Shown here: positions 15,954 to 28,109 of the stretch, piece after piece
Position numbering within the stretch: the first letter of the stretch is position 1
Layout: each line of letters opens with the position of its first letter
Assembly: GCF_000421265.1 (NCBI RefSeq)
Contig: NZ_ATWN01000003.1
Span: 372,001-436,000 of the forward strand
Reading direction: 5' to 3'
Source: Thalassospira lucentensis MCCC 1A00383 = DSM 14000
Lineage (GTDB): Bacteria > Pseudomonadota > Alphaproteobacteria > Rhodospirillales > Thalassospiraceae
DNA: 64,000 nucleotides
Translations under genes and position numbers: made by a program
Notes under the pieces: model-generated
Told to the model about the DNA's origin: nothing
Databases searched by the model: none
The model's input: the letters and a program-made list of their open reading frames with translations, nothing else

Positions 15954-17246
15954 ATGACCATCGCAATTGTTCTTGGCGCAGTTACCCTGCTGGTGGCGGG
16001 TTTTGTCTTGTGGCCGATATGGATAAACAGAAAACAAGCTCAGTCCGTTCGCAGTGACGCGAAAGAAAATCCGACTGATAAGAACACCGACAGCAAACCG
16101 GATACTGCACCCGATATACTCGGGGCTGATGATGAGATTCTGCGCGATCTGGCAGTTTATCAGGACCAGCTGTCTGAAATTGATCGCGATATTGACCGTG
16201 GTGTTCTCACGACTGAACAGGCCAGTGCCGCACGCATCGAAGTGCAACGACGTATCCTGAACGCAGATCAGCGCATCAAAGAACAATCGGCCGCCCAGAT
16301 AAACATCAAAGGGTCGCCCCGCCTGCGCCCATTGATTGCCGGGCTCGTCGCGCTGTTTTTGATCGGCGGGGTTGGACTTTATCTTGATCTTGGCAGCCCT
16401 GCCTTGCCCGATCACCCGATTGCCAGTCGAACGGCAGAAATCAATGCCGTCCGTCAGGCTGAGGCCATGGACCAGGACAGAAATGACGTTCTGAACCGGG
16501 CCGTAAGCGATCTTTCGCAAAAGCTTCTGGAAAACCCCGACAACATTCAAGGATGGGAATTGCTCGGTGCCAGCCTGATGGCGCTTGGCCGACCGGCGGA
16601 GGCCCAAACCGCCTTTCTTGAAGCGGTCAAGCTGTCAGGTCGGGATGGTGATTATCTGGCGATGTATGCCGAAAGTGTCATTCGCGCCGATAACGGCCAG
16701 ATTAATGCCATCGCACGTGGCGCGTTGACCGAGGCGGCACAGACGGAAAGTATCGACCCCAGAATTCAGTATTATCTTGGCCTTGGCGATATTCAGGACG
16801 GCAATTATCCCGCGGCCATTGACCGGTGGGTCGTCCTTGCCAACAACGCACCGGCCGATGCGGGATGGCTTCCAATGGTGGTATCGCGCATACAAGATGC
16901 CGCATTGGCGCAAGGCATTGACATTGAAGGGCGACTTGATGTCAAACCATCTCCCCCGATGATGGCCGGGCCAACCGAGGATGACGTCAAAGCTGCCGAG
17001 GAAATGACGCCGCAAGAACGTCAGGAAATGATCGCGTCCATGGTCAACAATCTGGCCGAGCGCCTTGAAGCCGAGCCAGAAAATCCGGAAGGCTGGGCGC
17101 GTCTGATACGGGCCTATAGCGTGATCGGGGACATGGATGCAGCGCAGGCCGCCTATACCCGCGCGACCACCCAATTTGCGGACCGTTCGGAACTGGTTGC
17201 GCGCTTCACAACACTGGCAGACGAGCTTGGTCTTCGCGTCAACTAG
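15954..17246 (+). CDS. ccmI: Cytochrome c maturation apocytochrome chaperone CcmI
   Basis: A 430-residue CcmI/CycH protein. An N-terminal helix (about 4-22) and a second helix (about 127-145) flank a cytoplasmic loop with a predicted coiled coil (DLAVYQDQLSEIDRDIDRG) that is the CcmI signature. The periplasmic part contains TPR-like repeats (NPDNIQGWELLGASLMALGR and a second copy ENPEGWARLIRAYSVIGD near 380). It binds the C-terminal helix of apocytochrome c and presents it to CcmF/H. It directly follows ccmF and ends in AT-rich intergenic sequence. Confidence 0.9.
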   Translation: MTIAIVLGAVTLLVAGFVLWPIWINRKQAQSVRSDAKENPTDKNTDSKPDTAPDILGADDEILRDLAVYQDQLSEIDRDIDRGVLTTEQASAARIEVQRRILNADQRIKEQSAAQINIKGSPRLRPLIAGLVALFLIGGVGLYLDLGSPALPDHPIASRTAEINAVRQAEAMDQDRNDVLNRAVSDLSQKLLENPDNIQGWELLGASLMALGRPAEAQTAFLEAVKLSGRDGDYLAMYAESVIRADNGQINAIARGALTEAAQTESIDPRIQYYLGLGDIQDGNYPAAIDRWVVLANNAPADAGWLPMVVSRIQDAALAQGIDIEGRLDVKPSPPMMAGPTEDDVKAAEEMTPQERQEMIASMVNNLAERLEAEPENPEGWARLIRAYSVIGDMDAAQAAYTRATTQFADRSELVARFTTLADELGLRVN

Positions 17247-17564
17247 GGGTTTACGAGGGGGTGCAATTTGATCATAAAAATTTTCAAATCCCCCTTCTAA
17301 CCGCCCTTAATGGATATTATGTATCATACTCACGAATAGGGATTTATACCCATACAGCACCCAAGCGCATTGATTTTCGCGTAAAAATGTGAGAATGAAA
17401 CTTAACACCAGCCCCAACCTAAATTAGGCACCACACATACATAAGCCAATTATTGCCAGAAACTGGTGGTTTTTAGTTGTTTCATTGACTAAAAAAACAA
17501 TCGTAATATGCCGTAGAGATGGGATTTTCTTTGAAAAAACCCCTCCAAAAGGATAATCGGGACA
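17247..17564. other. AT-rich gene-free interval
   Basis: These 318 bases hold no credible ORF. A G5/C5 inverted repeat (GGGGG near 17259, CCCCC near 17291) just after ccmI may act as a 3' hairpin but lacks a T-run. A small CCAG-AAA-CTGG hairpin with a following TTTTT occurs near 17456-17475. The promoter of the response regulator presumably lies in the last 100 bases; no confident -35/-10 pair was found. Confidence 0.5.
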
Positions 17565-18011
17565 ATGTCACCTGCGACAAGCGGCAAGGCAAATAACCTG
17601 CTTCTGATTGAAGACAATCCGGGCGACGCACGGCTTGTTCGCGAAGCACTAAGGGAATTTAAACACCCGGTCGAATTGCACCACGTCAAGGATGCAATGA
17701 CAGCGCTGCAGTTCCTGCAACAAGACGGCCCTTATCGCAATGCCCCGCGCCCACGGCTGATCCTGCTTGATCTGAATATGCCGCGTAAAGACGGGCGCGA
17801 AATGCTGCACGATATCCGCAATGATCCAAACTCTGCGTCCATCCCTGTGATCGTACTCACAACATCCGGGGCGGAACACGATGTCGACCTATGTTATGCT
17901 GCTGGCGCAAACTGTTATTTGCGCAAACCTGTCGATGTGACAGAGTTCATTGATCTTATGAAAATGATCGAATCATTCTGGCTGGGACTTGCCTTAACCC
18001 CCACGCCGTAA
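17565..18011 (+). CDS. CheY/Rcp1-like single-domain response regulator
   Basis: A 148-residue receiver domain without an output domain. The acidic pocket is IEDNPGD, the phospho-acceptor aspartate is in LLDLNMPRKDG, the conserved threonine is in VLTTS, and the lysine is in RKPVD. The insertion after the first acidic patch (NPGDARLVREALRE) and the NMPRKDGREML segment are typical of Rcp1-type regulators that partner phytochrome-like or PAS histidine kinases. No kinase is nearby. AAAAGGATAA precedes the ATG. The next gene starts 24 nt after the stop, so the two may share a transcript, but they have no obvious common function. Confidence 0.88.
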   Translation: MSPATSGKANNLLLIEDNPGDARLVREALREFKHPVELHHVKDAMTALQFLQQDGPYRNAPRPRLILLDLNMPRKDGREMLHDIRNDPNSASIPVIVLTTSGAEHDVDLCYAAGANCYLRKPVDVTEFIDLMKMIESFWLGLALTPTP

Positions 18012-18035
18012 ACCACGCGTGCCAGCGAGACTGCC

Positions 18036-20651
18036 TTGTCCCTGCAGACTTCTCGATATTCCCAATATATCCCGGCAAGTTTACGCTTTTGCTTTCGCGA
18101 GTTGCGCCAACCCGGCATCGGGCTTTGGTCGCTATTCGCGACATTGGTCTTTGCCATCACGGTTCTTGCTGTTTGCACCAACCTGACCCAGACCATCCGC
18201 GATGCCACCTTGCAATCGGCTCAGCAAACCATCGGCGGGGATATTTCACTGCGGTTGTTTCACCGCACCCCAACCCCGGAAGAAATCGCCTTTCTTGAAC
18301 GGTTTGGTCAGCTTAGCCTGACGGCAGAACAACGGATCATGGTTGCCTCCGAAAACGAAGGCACGTCAATCCTTGCCGAGATGAAGGCAGTTGACGGCAC
18401 ATATCCGCTGTATGGTGATCTGGTGCTGTCGTCAAATTCATCGATCAAGACGGCACTCGCCGCGCAAGATGGTATGCCCGGTACGATCGTCGCCAGCAAC
18501 TTTCTGGACACATTGCATCTGCGCCTTGGTGATCAGGTTACGCTTGGCGGGCAGGCTTTCATCATTCGCGATGTGATCAAAACCGAACCTGAACGCAGCT
18601 TCCGGCTTTTCTCACTCGGCCCTCGGATCATCATTTCAAGTAACGCCTTTCAGACTACCAACCTTGGCACGACACATAGTCAGGTTTACTGGTATGCGCG
18701 GCTGCGCCTTGATCCAAACAAACACGCCCAAAGCGGTCAGATCATTGAGGCAATAGAAACAAAGTTCCCCGATGCAGGATGGCGAATTGTCAATGCCACC
18801 AATGGAATTCCGGGGATTGAGCGCATCAATGATTTCGCGATGGCGTTTGTCAGTTTGATTGGCATTGCCATCTTTGTGATTTGCGCAACAGCGATGCAAA
18901 ATGCCCTGCGTGCTGATCTTGACCAACGCCAGCCGCGCTTTGCCGTGTTGCGCAGCATGGGCGCAACACGCCAACAGGTGTTAGGTGCCATTGCCGCGCA
19001 GATCGGGTGCGTTACCCTCCTCGCCTTGGTCACTGGCGGCGTGCTTTCGCTGATAATTGAATATTTTGCTGTGCCTGTTTTTGCAAATATGGCGGAGCTT
19101 GATATTGCGGTTTCTATGCCCGCATCCCTAAGCCGCTTTGGCGCTGTGGCGTTGTTTGTTGTTCTTCTCATCACTCTGATATCCATCAGCCCGCTAACCA
19201 AGGCCAGCATCACATCGCCAAGCGCATTGTTTCGCCATCAATTAGCGCGACACATGGCATTGCCCCAAACCAGCACGAAACCCCGTCAAACAGCGATTAG
19301 CGCACTGCTTTATGGCGCCATCATCACCGCACTGCTGTCGGTTTCAAGTAAACTAATCGGGTTTAGCTGGTTTTCAGTTGTCCTGATTGTCGGACTGATC
19401 TGTTGCCTGATGCTTTTTGCGGTGATTTCTGTCGGGCTACGTCGGGGTTGCCGATATCTTTCGACCCGACCTTACAACCTGCTGCCGTCAGTTCGATTGG
19501 CGTTGCGCAATATTGCCAGGCCCGGCGCGCCGACATTGACCGTCATGACATCAATCGGGCTGTCCGTGACCTGCCTGATGGCGGTCGTTTTATTTGCTAT
19601 TCAGGCTGGCCATCATCTGACGTCGACATTGCCAAGTGACACACCTGATCTGGTGTTTTTTGATCTGCCGCCAGAAGACGGCCCGTCTTTTCGCGCGACG
19701 GCAGAAGCCATGGCAGCGGTCACTGGCGTTGATCAAATGCCGTTTATGCATGGACGGGTCACCCATATCAATCAAACCCCGATCAGCCAGATTAATGTTC
19801 CCCAGCGATACCAGTGGTTCGTACGGGGCGACCGTGGTCTTTCATGGACGGATCATCCACATAAGGCAGCACAGGACAATCGCGTAGTCACAGGTGAGTG
19901 GTGGCGCACGGGGCATGATACAGGGCGTCTCGCATCACTGGATGCGGATATAGCGCATGCCCTTGGCATTACCGTCGGCGATCAGATCACCCTTAATATG
20001 CTGGGCAACCCGCAGCAGGTCACGATTGCAAATCTTCGCAAGATCGACTGGACACGCCTTGCGCTTGATTTCCCGATGGTCCTGTCGCCACCGACAGAAC
20101 CAATACCGCACGGGTTGATCAGTACCCTTGACCTGAGAAAGGTCACCGATACCAGGCTAGACAAAGCCAAGACAGTCACATCTGTTCAAAGCGCCCTACA
20201 GCAACAGTTTCCAAATGTGCCGACGATCCGAGTGCAAGACGTTCTGGTTAAGCTTGAAACGCTTTTTGATCAGGTGGTCATCGCGATGATGGCGTTGACC
20301 CTGCTGGCAACGGCGGGGGCATGTCTGGTGGTGGTCAGTGGCCTTATTGCGCTACGCCAAGGCACGGCACAGGAACTTGCAATGCTGCGTGCCCTTGGTG
20401 TGCGACCGCGTCAAATAAACAGTATTGCCGCATGGGAAACCGGCATTTCGGTGGCCAGCAGTGGCTTTGTCGGCATTTTTCTGGGCGGGGGGATCGCGAC
20501 TTTGGCTGCACATGCCATTGGGGCAGAGGTCATTGCGTTTCCGGGCATGGTGGCAGGGGGTGCTATCCTGATGGTCACGCTGCTCGGCTTTGGTGCCGGG
20601 GGACTTTTGCAGCGTTTGGCGCTGAGCAGGCAACAAGGTTGGCGCGGTTAA
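18036..20651 (+). CDS. FtsX/YbbP-type ABC transporter permease, orphan
   Basis: An 871-residue membrane protein with the double-FtsX architecture of YbbP-like permeases. There is a first helix (about 27-50), a large periplasmic domain, an FtsX domain at about 260-385 (ENRA-like segment QRQPRFAVLRSMGATRQQVLG), central helices near 425-470 and 500-525, a second periplasmic domain, and a second FtsX domain at about 750-865 (GTAQELAMLRALGVRPRQI). The only possible start is TTG 18036, with a weak GCGAG upstream. The cognate ATPase (YbbA/LolD-like) that normally adjoins such genes is absent on both sides. Lipoprotein or lipid extrusion is the family guess; substrate unknown. Confidence 0.82.
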   Translation: MSLQTSRYSQYIPASLRFCFRELRQPGIGLWSLFATLVFAITVLAVCTNLTQTIRDATLQSAQQTIGGDISLRLFHRTPTPEEIAFLERFGQLSLTAEQRIMVASENEGTSILAEMKAVDGTYPLYGDLVLSSNSSIKTALAAQDGMPGTIVASNFLDTLHLRLGDQVTLGGQAFIIRDVIKTEPERSFRLFSLGPRIIISSNAFQTTNLGTTHSQVYWYARLRLDPNKHAQSGQIIEAIETKFPDAGWRIVNATNGIPGIERINDFAMAFVSLIGIAIFVICATAMQNALRADLDQRQPRFAVLRSMGATRQQVLGAIAAQIGCVTLLALVTGGVLSLIIEYFAVPVFANMAELDIAVSMPASLSRFGAVALFVVLLITLISISPLTKASITSPSALFRHQLARHMALPQTSTKPRQTAISALLYGAIITALLSVSSKLIGFSWFSVVLIVGLICCLMLFAVISVGLRRGCRYLSTRPYNLLPSVRLALRNIARPGAPTLTVMTSIGLSVTCLMAVVLFAIQAGHHLTSTLPSDTPDLVFFDLPPEDGPSFRATAEAMAAVTGVDQMPFMHGRVTHINQTPISQINVPQRYQWFVRGDRGLSWTDHPHKAAQDNRVVTGEWWRTGHDTGRLASLDADIAHALGITVGDQITLNMLGNPQQVTIANLRKIDWTRLALDFPMVLSPPTEPIPHGLISTLDLRKVTDTRLDKAKTVTSVQSALQQQFPNVPTIRVQDVLVKLETLFDQVVIAMMALTLLATAGACLVVVSGLIALRQGTAQELAMLRALGVRPRQINSIAAWETGISVASSGFVGIFLGGGIATLAAHAIGAEVIAFPGMVAGGAILMVTLLGFGAGGLLQRLALSRQQGWRG

Positions 20652-20699
20652 CCAGCCGCCCGCTTATCTTGCAATGCTCATTACGAGCACCAACAAACA

Positions 20700-20735
20700 A
20701 AAAAGGCCGCCTGCACAAAACAGGCGGCCTTTTTA
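20700..20735. terminator. Bidirectional terminator between permease and atpC
   Basis: GGCCGCCTG and CAGGCGGCC form a perfect 9-bp stem with a 7-nt loop, preceded by A-run and followed by T-run, so it can serve both convergent transcription units. Confidence 0.92.
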
Positions 20736-20753
20736 AAATCGTAGAACCGACGC

Positions 20754-21158
20754 TTAGTTCGACAGGGCGGAAATCTGTGCCCGCGCAATTTCGAGCTCAC
20801 GCTCGGCATTGGCTTTGTCGTGTGCCGTGCTGGCGGCCTTAAGAGCAGCATCTGCTGCTTCAAGACGTGCCTGCGCGTCGTCGGCTTTCAAATCGGAAAC
20901 CGCAACCGCTTCTTCCGCCAGAATGGTGCAACGCTCGGGATTAACCTCTGCTACACCACCGGCGACGAAGATACGCTCGGAAACCTTACCACCTGCATAG
21001 ATGTCGATGACACCCGGACGAATGGTCGAGATCATTGGCGCATGCTTTGGCAGCACACCAAAATTCCCTTCCATGCCCGGAACAACGACCATCTCGACCG
21101 GCTCGGATTTGAGCAGGGCAGACGGCGAAACAAGTTCCAGTACAGTCGTATCAGTCAT
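20754..21158 (-). CDS. atpC: ATP synthase F1 epsilon subunit
   Basis: A 134-residue epsilon subunit of the F1 central stalk. The N-terminal beta-sandwich has the conserved LVSPSALLKSEPVEMVVVPG and EGNFGVLPKHAPMIS motifs. The C-terminal half is an alpha-helical hairpin rich in Ala/Glu (ADDAQARLEAADAALKAA) that can inhibit ATP hydrolysis. It is the last gene of atpHAGDC, 41 nt after atpD. Confidence 0.95.
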   Translation of the reverse strand: MTDTTVLELVSPSALLKSEPVEMVVVPGMEGNFGVLPKHAPMISTIRPGVIDIYAGGKVSERIFVAGGVAEVNPERCTILAEEAVAVSDLKADDAQARLEAADAALKAASTAHDKANAERELEIARAQISALSN

Positions 21159-21199
21159 GACAATCCTCGCTCCTTAGCCGGAGGGGGACCGAAACTGCC

Positions 21200-22651
<1,452 letters not shown>

Positions 22652-22670
22652 TTAACTTCCTGCGACCCGC

Positions 22671-23564
22671 TTACAAAGCCTCGGCGCCGGAAATGATTTC
22701 AATCAGTTCATTGGTGATCTGAGCCTGACGTGAGCGGTTGTATTGGATGCTCAGTCGGTCGATCATGTCGCCGGCATTGCGGGTTGCGTTATCCATCGCG
22801 GACATACGCGCACCGTGCTCGGATGCACTGCTTTCCAGCATGGCACCGAAAATCTGGACGCCAACATTACGCGGCAGCAAATCAGCCAAGATTGCTTCTT
22901 CGGACGGCTCATACTCATAAACCGCAGAAGAACCAGTGACTTCTTCTTCCTGCTCTTCAACATCTGCTCCCGCGAACGGAACCAGCTGCTGCGCTGTAAC
23001 AACTTGCGAAATAGCCGACACGAACTTGTTGTAGAAGATCGTGCAGACGTCAAATTCGCCTTCTTCGTAAAGCGCCAGAACCTTGTCAGCAACTTCGGAA
23101 GCCGAAGAGAAATTAATCCCCTTCTTACCTTCGATGCCGATATACCGGGCGACAATGTCGCCACCAAATTCACGCTTAAGCGCATCTGCGCCTTTACGGC
23201 CAACACAGATCAGCTTCACGGTTTTGCCTTCGGCCTTAAGGGCACGAATTTTAAGACGTGATGCTTTTACGATCGATGCGTTGAAACCACCGCAAAGGCC
23301 GCGGTCCGCGGTGAAGACGACGAGCAAATGCACGTCATCCTTACCAGTACCGGCCAGAAGCTTTGGTGCCCCTTGCACTCCACCTACCGCAGCTGCGAGG
23401 CGGCCCAGCATCGTCCCCATGCGATCAGCATAGGGACGCGCTGCTTCCGCTGCATCCTGCGAACGGCGGAGCTTGGAGGCAGCCACCATCTTCATCGCCG
23501 AAGTAATTTTCTTCGTCGATTTGACGCTGGCAATGCGCGAGCGCAGATCCTTCAAACTAGCCAT
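22671..23564 (-). CDS. atpG: ATP synthase F1 gamma subunit
   Basis: A 297-residue rotor stalk subunit. The N-terminal coiled-coil helix [20 protein letters not shown] and the [14 protein letters not shown] motif are typical, as is the C-terminal helix [20 protein letters not shown] ending [18 protein letters not shown]. The LCGGFN segment of the globular Rossmann-like domain is present. It lies between atpA and atpD in the usual order. Confidence 0.97.
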   Translation of the reverse strand: MASLKDLRSRIASVKSTKKITSAMKMVAASKLRRSQDAAEAARPYADRMGTMLGRLAAAVGGVQGAPKLLAGTGKDDVHLLVVFTADRGLCGGFNASIVKASRLKIRALKAEGKTVKLICVGRKGADALKREFGGDIVARYIGIEGKKGINFSSASEVADKVLALYEEGEFDVCTIFYNKFVSAISQVVTAQQLVPFAGADVEEQEEEVTGSSAVYEYEPSEEAILADLLPRNVGVQIFGAMLESSASEHGARMSAMDNATRNAGDMIDRLSIQYNRSRQAQITNELIEIISGAEAL

Positions 23565-23594
23565 TGCGTTTCCTCCTTCGCCTAAAGTTCAAAC

Positions 23595-25126
<1,532 letters not shown>

Positions 25127-25127
<1 letters not shown>

Positions 25128-25684
25128 CACGCAACCCCTTTCATAGCGAGCTCGAGCTTCTGAAGTTTAGTCCGAAGCGAGGCATCAAAAACCCGGGAGC
25201 CGACCTTGACGATAAGACCGCCAAGAACCGCCGGATCAATTTTAAGGTCCACTTTTACAGTGGCGCCGACAACTTCTTTGAGAGCGCCGGTAACGGCTTC
25301 GATTTGCTCTTTCTTCAGCTCGGCTGCCGAAGTCACCTGAGCGGTCACTTCGCCATTATGAGCTGAGAGCATGGAAAGGTAGGAATTGATTACGCCCGGC
25401 AGGACAAACAGACGACGCTTCTGACATAGAAGCCCAACTGTCTTCTTGGTCACCTCGGAAACACCGAGTTTATCAAGAAGAGCAGCCATCGCTTTGGCCT
25501 GCATATCCCGGGAAATCACGGGACTACGGAGAACATTCCGGAGCTCATCGCTTGTTGCGATGGCTTGGTCGAGCAATTCAAGATCACTTTTGACAGCATC
25601 AAGCTGCTTAGCCGATTTGGCCAAGTCAAATAGTGCTGTGGCATAGCGCCCTTGGAGCCCGGTCGCGGCAGTATTTTGGGACAC
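25127..25684 (-). CDS. atpH: ATP synthase F1 delta subunit
   Basis: A 185-residue peripheral-stalk subunit (OSCP equivalent) linking F1 to the b-subunit stalk. The N-terminal helical domain starts [20 protein letters not shown] and the C-terminal family motif [20 protein letters not shown] is clear. The start is GTG 25684 with GAGGG about 9 nt upstream. It heads atpHAGDC. Fo genes are not in this window; in alphaproteobacteria they normally form a separate operon. Confidence 0.95.
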
Positions 25685-26182
25685 CGGTGAAAGCCCTCAA
25701 TTCTGGTTATGAGAACGACTCGGATACGTATAAAAAAATGGTTCCACGAAAGGGTTTCCTTCCGAGAAGCGAGCGTTTGGTATCACATGTCCTTTGCATG
25801 GGCAACCCCCGCGCAACCCCATTTGGACGGACTTTCTCATTCTTGCCTAAAGTTGTGGCAAAACCGCGCCTAATCACTGACGTTTCGCGACTTCTTACGA
25901 CTATTTTATAACAAGCTGTTTCCCGCACTCCGTGGATTTCCTCTTGGCAAAATCGCTTTTTAGGTACGATTCCCCCGACTTTCTGATGGGGGCTCCCGAC
26001 ATCCGCCTTACTTAAAAGGTCAGATTCCCCAAAAAATGTGTAATCGACTTCACATTTTAACGGGCAAAGCGTCTGTTTTGCGGATCAAGGCGCTTGCTCT
26101 GGGATCAAAATGAAGACGCCCAGACGAATAAGCAAACTGGTTTGCGACGTTGCCGACCGCGTCCACGGAAATGCAAATGCCG
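25685..26182. other. Gene-free interval upstream of atpH
   Basis: These 498 bases contain no supported gene. This region must hold the promoter of the atp operon (minus strand); a TATAAA lies near 25905-25910 on that strand, but no convincing -35 pairs with it. Small open frames here lack ribosome binding sites and family resemblance. Confidence 0.5.
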
Positions 26183-26821
26183 TTAGCTTGGCCATCCCGA
26201 AAGACCTTCGCGTTCATTCACCTCAATATAAGACGGCAGCGCGCAGATGCGATTGATGTAGCTGCGCAGCACCGGTCGGGCAGTCGCGGCACATCCCATA
26301 TGACGCGACCACCGCATTAACATGATCGCGAACATGTCGACCGTGCCAAATGTCGGCCCCATCAAATATGTTTGGCCCCGCAAAAGCCGTGTTTCGAAAT
26401 CGTCCCACACCGAGCTGATCCGTTTTTCAGCCAATGCCTTGACCGCAGCGGCACCTTTGGGGTCGCCATCCTTGGCCGCATATAGCCAGTCACGCATCGC
26501 TGGCATCAATGTATTGGCAATGTAAAGTGTCAGCTGCAGCCATTCAGCGCGTTGCGCCGTTTCTGGTTCTGGCAACAAGCCCGACCCCGGATGCCGTTCG
26601 GCCAGCAACATCATCAAAGCAACGGATTCACCGTATGGTGTATCATCTACGACAAGAGTCGGTACTCGACCCGTCGGATTGAGACGCAGATAGTCCTGAT
26701 TGCGTTGCTGATTGCTCTCAATGTCGACCAGTACCGCCTCAAACGGCACATCCAGCTCAATTAACATCCAATGCACTGCCATGCTCGCAGCACCTGGCGC
26801 ATAAAAAAGCGTGTAACTCAT
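26183..26821 (-). CDS. Glutathione S-transferase family protein
   Basis: A 212-residue two-domain GST. The thioredoxin-like N-domain has YAPGAASMAVHWMLIELDVP, the cis-proline loop GRVPTLVVDD and the glutathione-binding DTPYGESVAL. The helical C-domain includes the N-capping-box-like GPTFGTVDMFAIMLMRW. The N-terminal APGAAS resembles beta-class bacterial GSTs, although the usual CPGAC cysteine is replaced by alanine (YAPGAAS). AGGCAG precedes ATG 26821. Detoxification or thiol-redox role; substrate unknown. Confidence 0.88.
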   Translation of the reverse strand: MSYTLFYAPGAASMAVHWMLIELDVPFEAVLVDIESNQQRNQDYLRLNPTGRVPTLVVDDTPYGESVALMMLLAERHPGSGLLPEPETAQRAEWLQLTLYIANTLMPAMRDWLYAAKDGDPKGAAAVKALAEKRISSVWDDFETRLLRGQTYLMGPTFGTVDMFAIMLMRWSRHMGCAATARPVLRSYINRICALPSYIEVNEREGLSGWPS

Positions 26822-26854
26822 AATGTCTGCCTGAAAGTGAATGGGAGGTTAGGC

Positions 26855-27175
26855 TCAGATATGTGACCCGGTACCGTCGCCCTTTTGCACCCATGTCCGC
26901 GACCGATTGATCGCCATTTTTCCGGCGACCTCCTGATCAAGATCAAGGCCAAACTGATCGGCAAGCCGATAGAGTAGAATTAAGACGTCGGCAGCTTCCT
27001 TGCCAATCTCGGCGTGATCTTGCGCGACAACGGCTTCTTTAAGCTCTTCCATCTCAAGCATTGCACGATCAACCAGTGAGACCGGTGCGCTGACCGGCCC
27101 AAACGTTGCTTCGGCCCAGTCGCACATGCTGCGCTGCGTTTCTGCCTTCGATGAATTTGTTTTGTAATTATTCAC
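26855..27175 (-). CDS. MazG-like nucleotide pyrophosphohydrolase domain protein
   Basis: A 106-residue all-alpha NTP-pyrophosphatase-like protein. The metal-binding pattern is EMEELKEA followed by EIGKEAADVLILLYRLAD, the E-E...E-x-x-D arrangement of the MazG superfamily. The start LCDWAEATFGP-like segment (MCDWAEATFG here) resembles the dATP/dGTP-pyrophosphohydrolase branch also found in phages. The start is GTG 27175, with an ATG 16 codons in as an alternative. It may cleanse non-canonical or excess dNTPs. It is 33 nt upstream of the GST gene on the same strand. Confidence 0.75.
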   Translation of the reverse strand: MNNYKTNSSKAETQRSMCDWAEATFGPVSAPVSLVDRAMLEMEELKEAVVAQDHAEIGKEAADVLILLYRLADQFGLDLDQEVAGKMAINRSRTWVQKGDGTGSHI

Positions 27176-27239
27176 AAGAATTCATCCCATATAAAGTAAG
27201 TTGGCTGACGATGCTTTTAGCATAATTAATGAGAAGCAC

Positions 27240-28070
27240 ATGATCCATAGGCAGGACAGCAAAACCCATTGGCCGCTTCGCCGGGCGGCGCAATTGCTTG
27301 CCGTCATTGCGGGGTTGATCATGGCCCAAGCACCCGCACACGCCCGCACGCTGCTGATTGAAGGACTGTCAGAGCCGCCGCTTAAATGGCTTTCGGATAA
27401 GAACCCGCGCGGCATCGATGTCGATATCATGCGCGAAGTCTTGCGCGAAATGGACATCAAGGATTACGAGTTCCGCTTTGTCGATAGCGGCAAACGACTG
27501 CTTCACAATGCCAGGCTCGGTTACTCCGACATCGTTCTGACACTGTCACAGAATGACGAACGGTCAGCCTATCTGCTGTACCCTGATGAAAATCATCTGC
27601 TGCTGGATTGGCGCTTTGCCATTCGCGCCGACGACGTGCGCACCATTCACTTTGATCAATATTCCGATTTGCGCGCCTATCGGGTTGGGGCCGCTGCGGG
27701 CTATTCATATACCCCGACATTTTGGAATTCAGATCTGGATATCGAAACGGTTGCCCGAAATGATCTTTTGATTCCCATGCTACTTGAGAACCGGTTTGAT
27801 ATTGTCCCGGTCAATTATCTAAGCACTATCTATGAGACGATCCAAAATGGATCCCGCGCCAAAATCGCCTTTTTGAACAACCCACTTCGGCGGGCTGCTT
27901 ATTACAATCCATTTTCGCGCGCATCCGATTATCCAGACAAAGAGGTCTTTCTGGCCCAGTATGACGAAATCCTGCGTGACATGCGCCATGATGGCAGGCT
28001 GCTTACGATTTTTCGTCGCTATCTTGGCCCGGACGGGGTCGACTGGTGGAAATCGCAATACGGCAACTAA
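27240..28070 (+). CDS. Periplasmic solute-binding protein (family 3-like)
   Basis: A 276-residue secreted protein. The N-terminus has a long basic region then a hydrophobic stretch QLLAVIAGLIMAQAPAHA with cleavage likely after AHA. The mature part resembles polar-amino-acid-type binding proteins: KWLSDKNPRGIDVDIMREVL, RLGYSDIVLTLSQNDERSAYLLYPDE, and VGAAAGYSYTP. The frame is open to TTG 27201, but ATG 27240 with GAGAAG upstream is preferred. No ABC permease or ATPase is adjacent, so it may act as an orphan receptor. It is convergent with priA, 39 nt away. Confidence 0.75.
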   Translation: MIHRQDSKTHWPLRRAAQLLAVIAGLIMAQAPAHARTLLIEGLSEPPLKWLSDKNPRGIDVDIMREVLREMDIKDYEFRFVDSGKRLLHNARLGYSDIVLTLSQNDERSAYLLYPDENHLLLDWRFAIRADDVRTIHFDQYSDLRAYRVGAAAGYSYTPTFWNSDLDIETVARNDLLIPMLLENRFDIVPVNYLSTIYETIQNGSRAKIAFLNNPLRRAAYYNPFSRASDYPDKEVFLAQYDEILRDMRHDGRLLTIFRRYLGPDGVDWWKSQYGN

Positions 28071-28109
28071 GGGACCGTACTTGACGACATCGCCCCCAAG
28101 CAAGCCCGG

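Noticed and set aside
17487-17509. Promoter TTGACT/TAATAT for the response regulator
   Set aside because: The spacing is only 13 bp, too short for a sigma-70 promoter.
25685-26182. Small ORFs upstream of atpH on both strands
   Set aside because: They overlap each other antisense, lack ribosome binding sites and show no recognisable domain.
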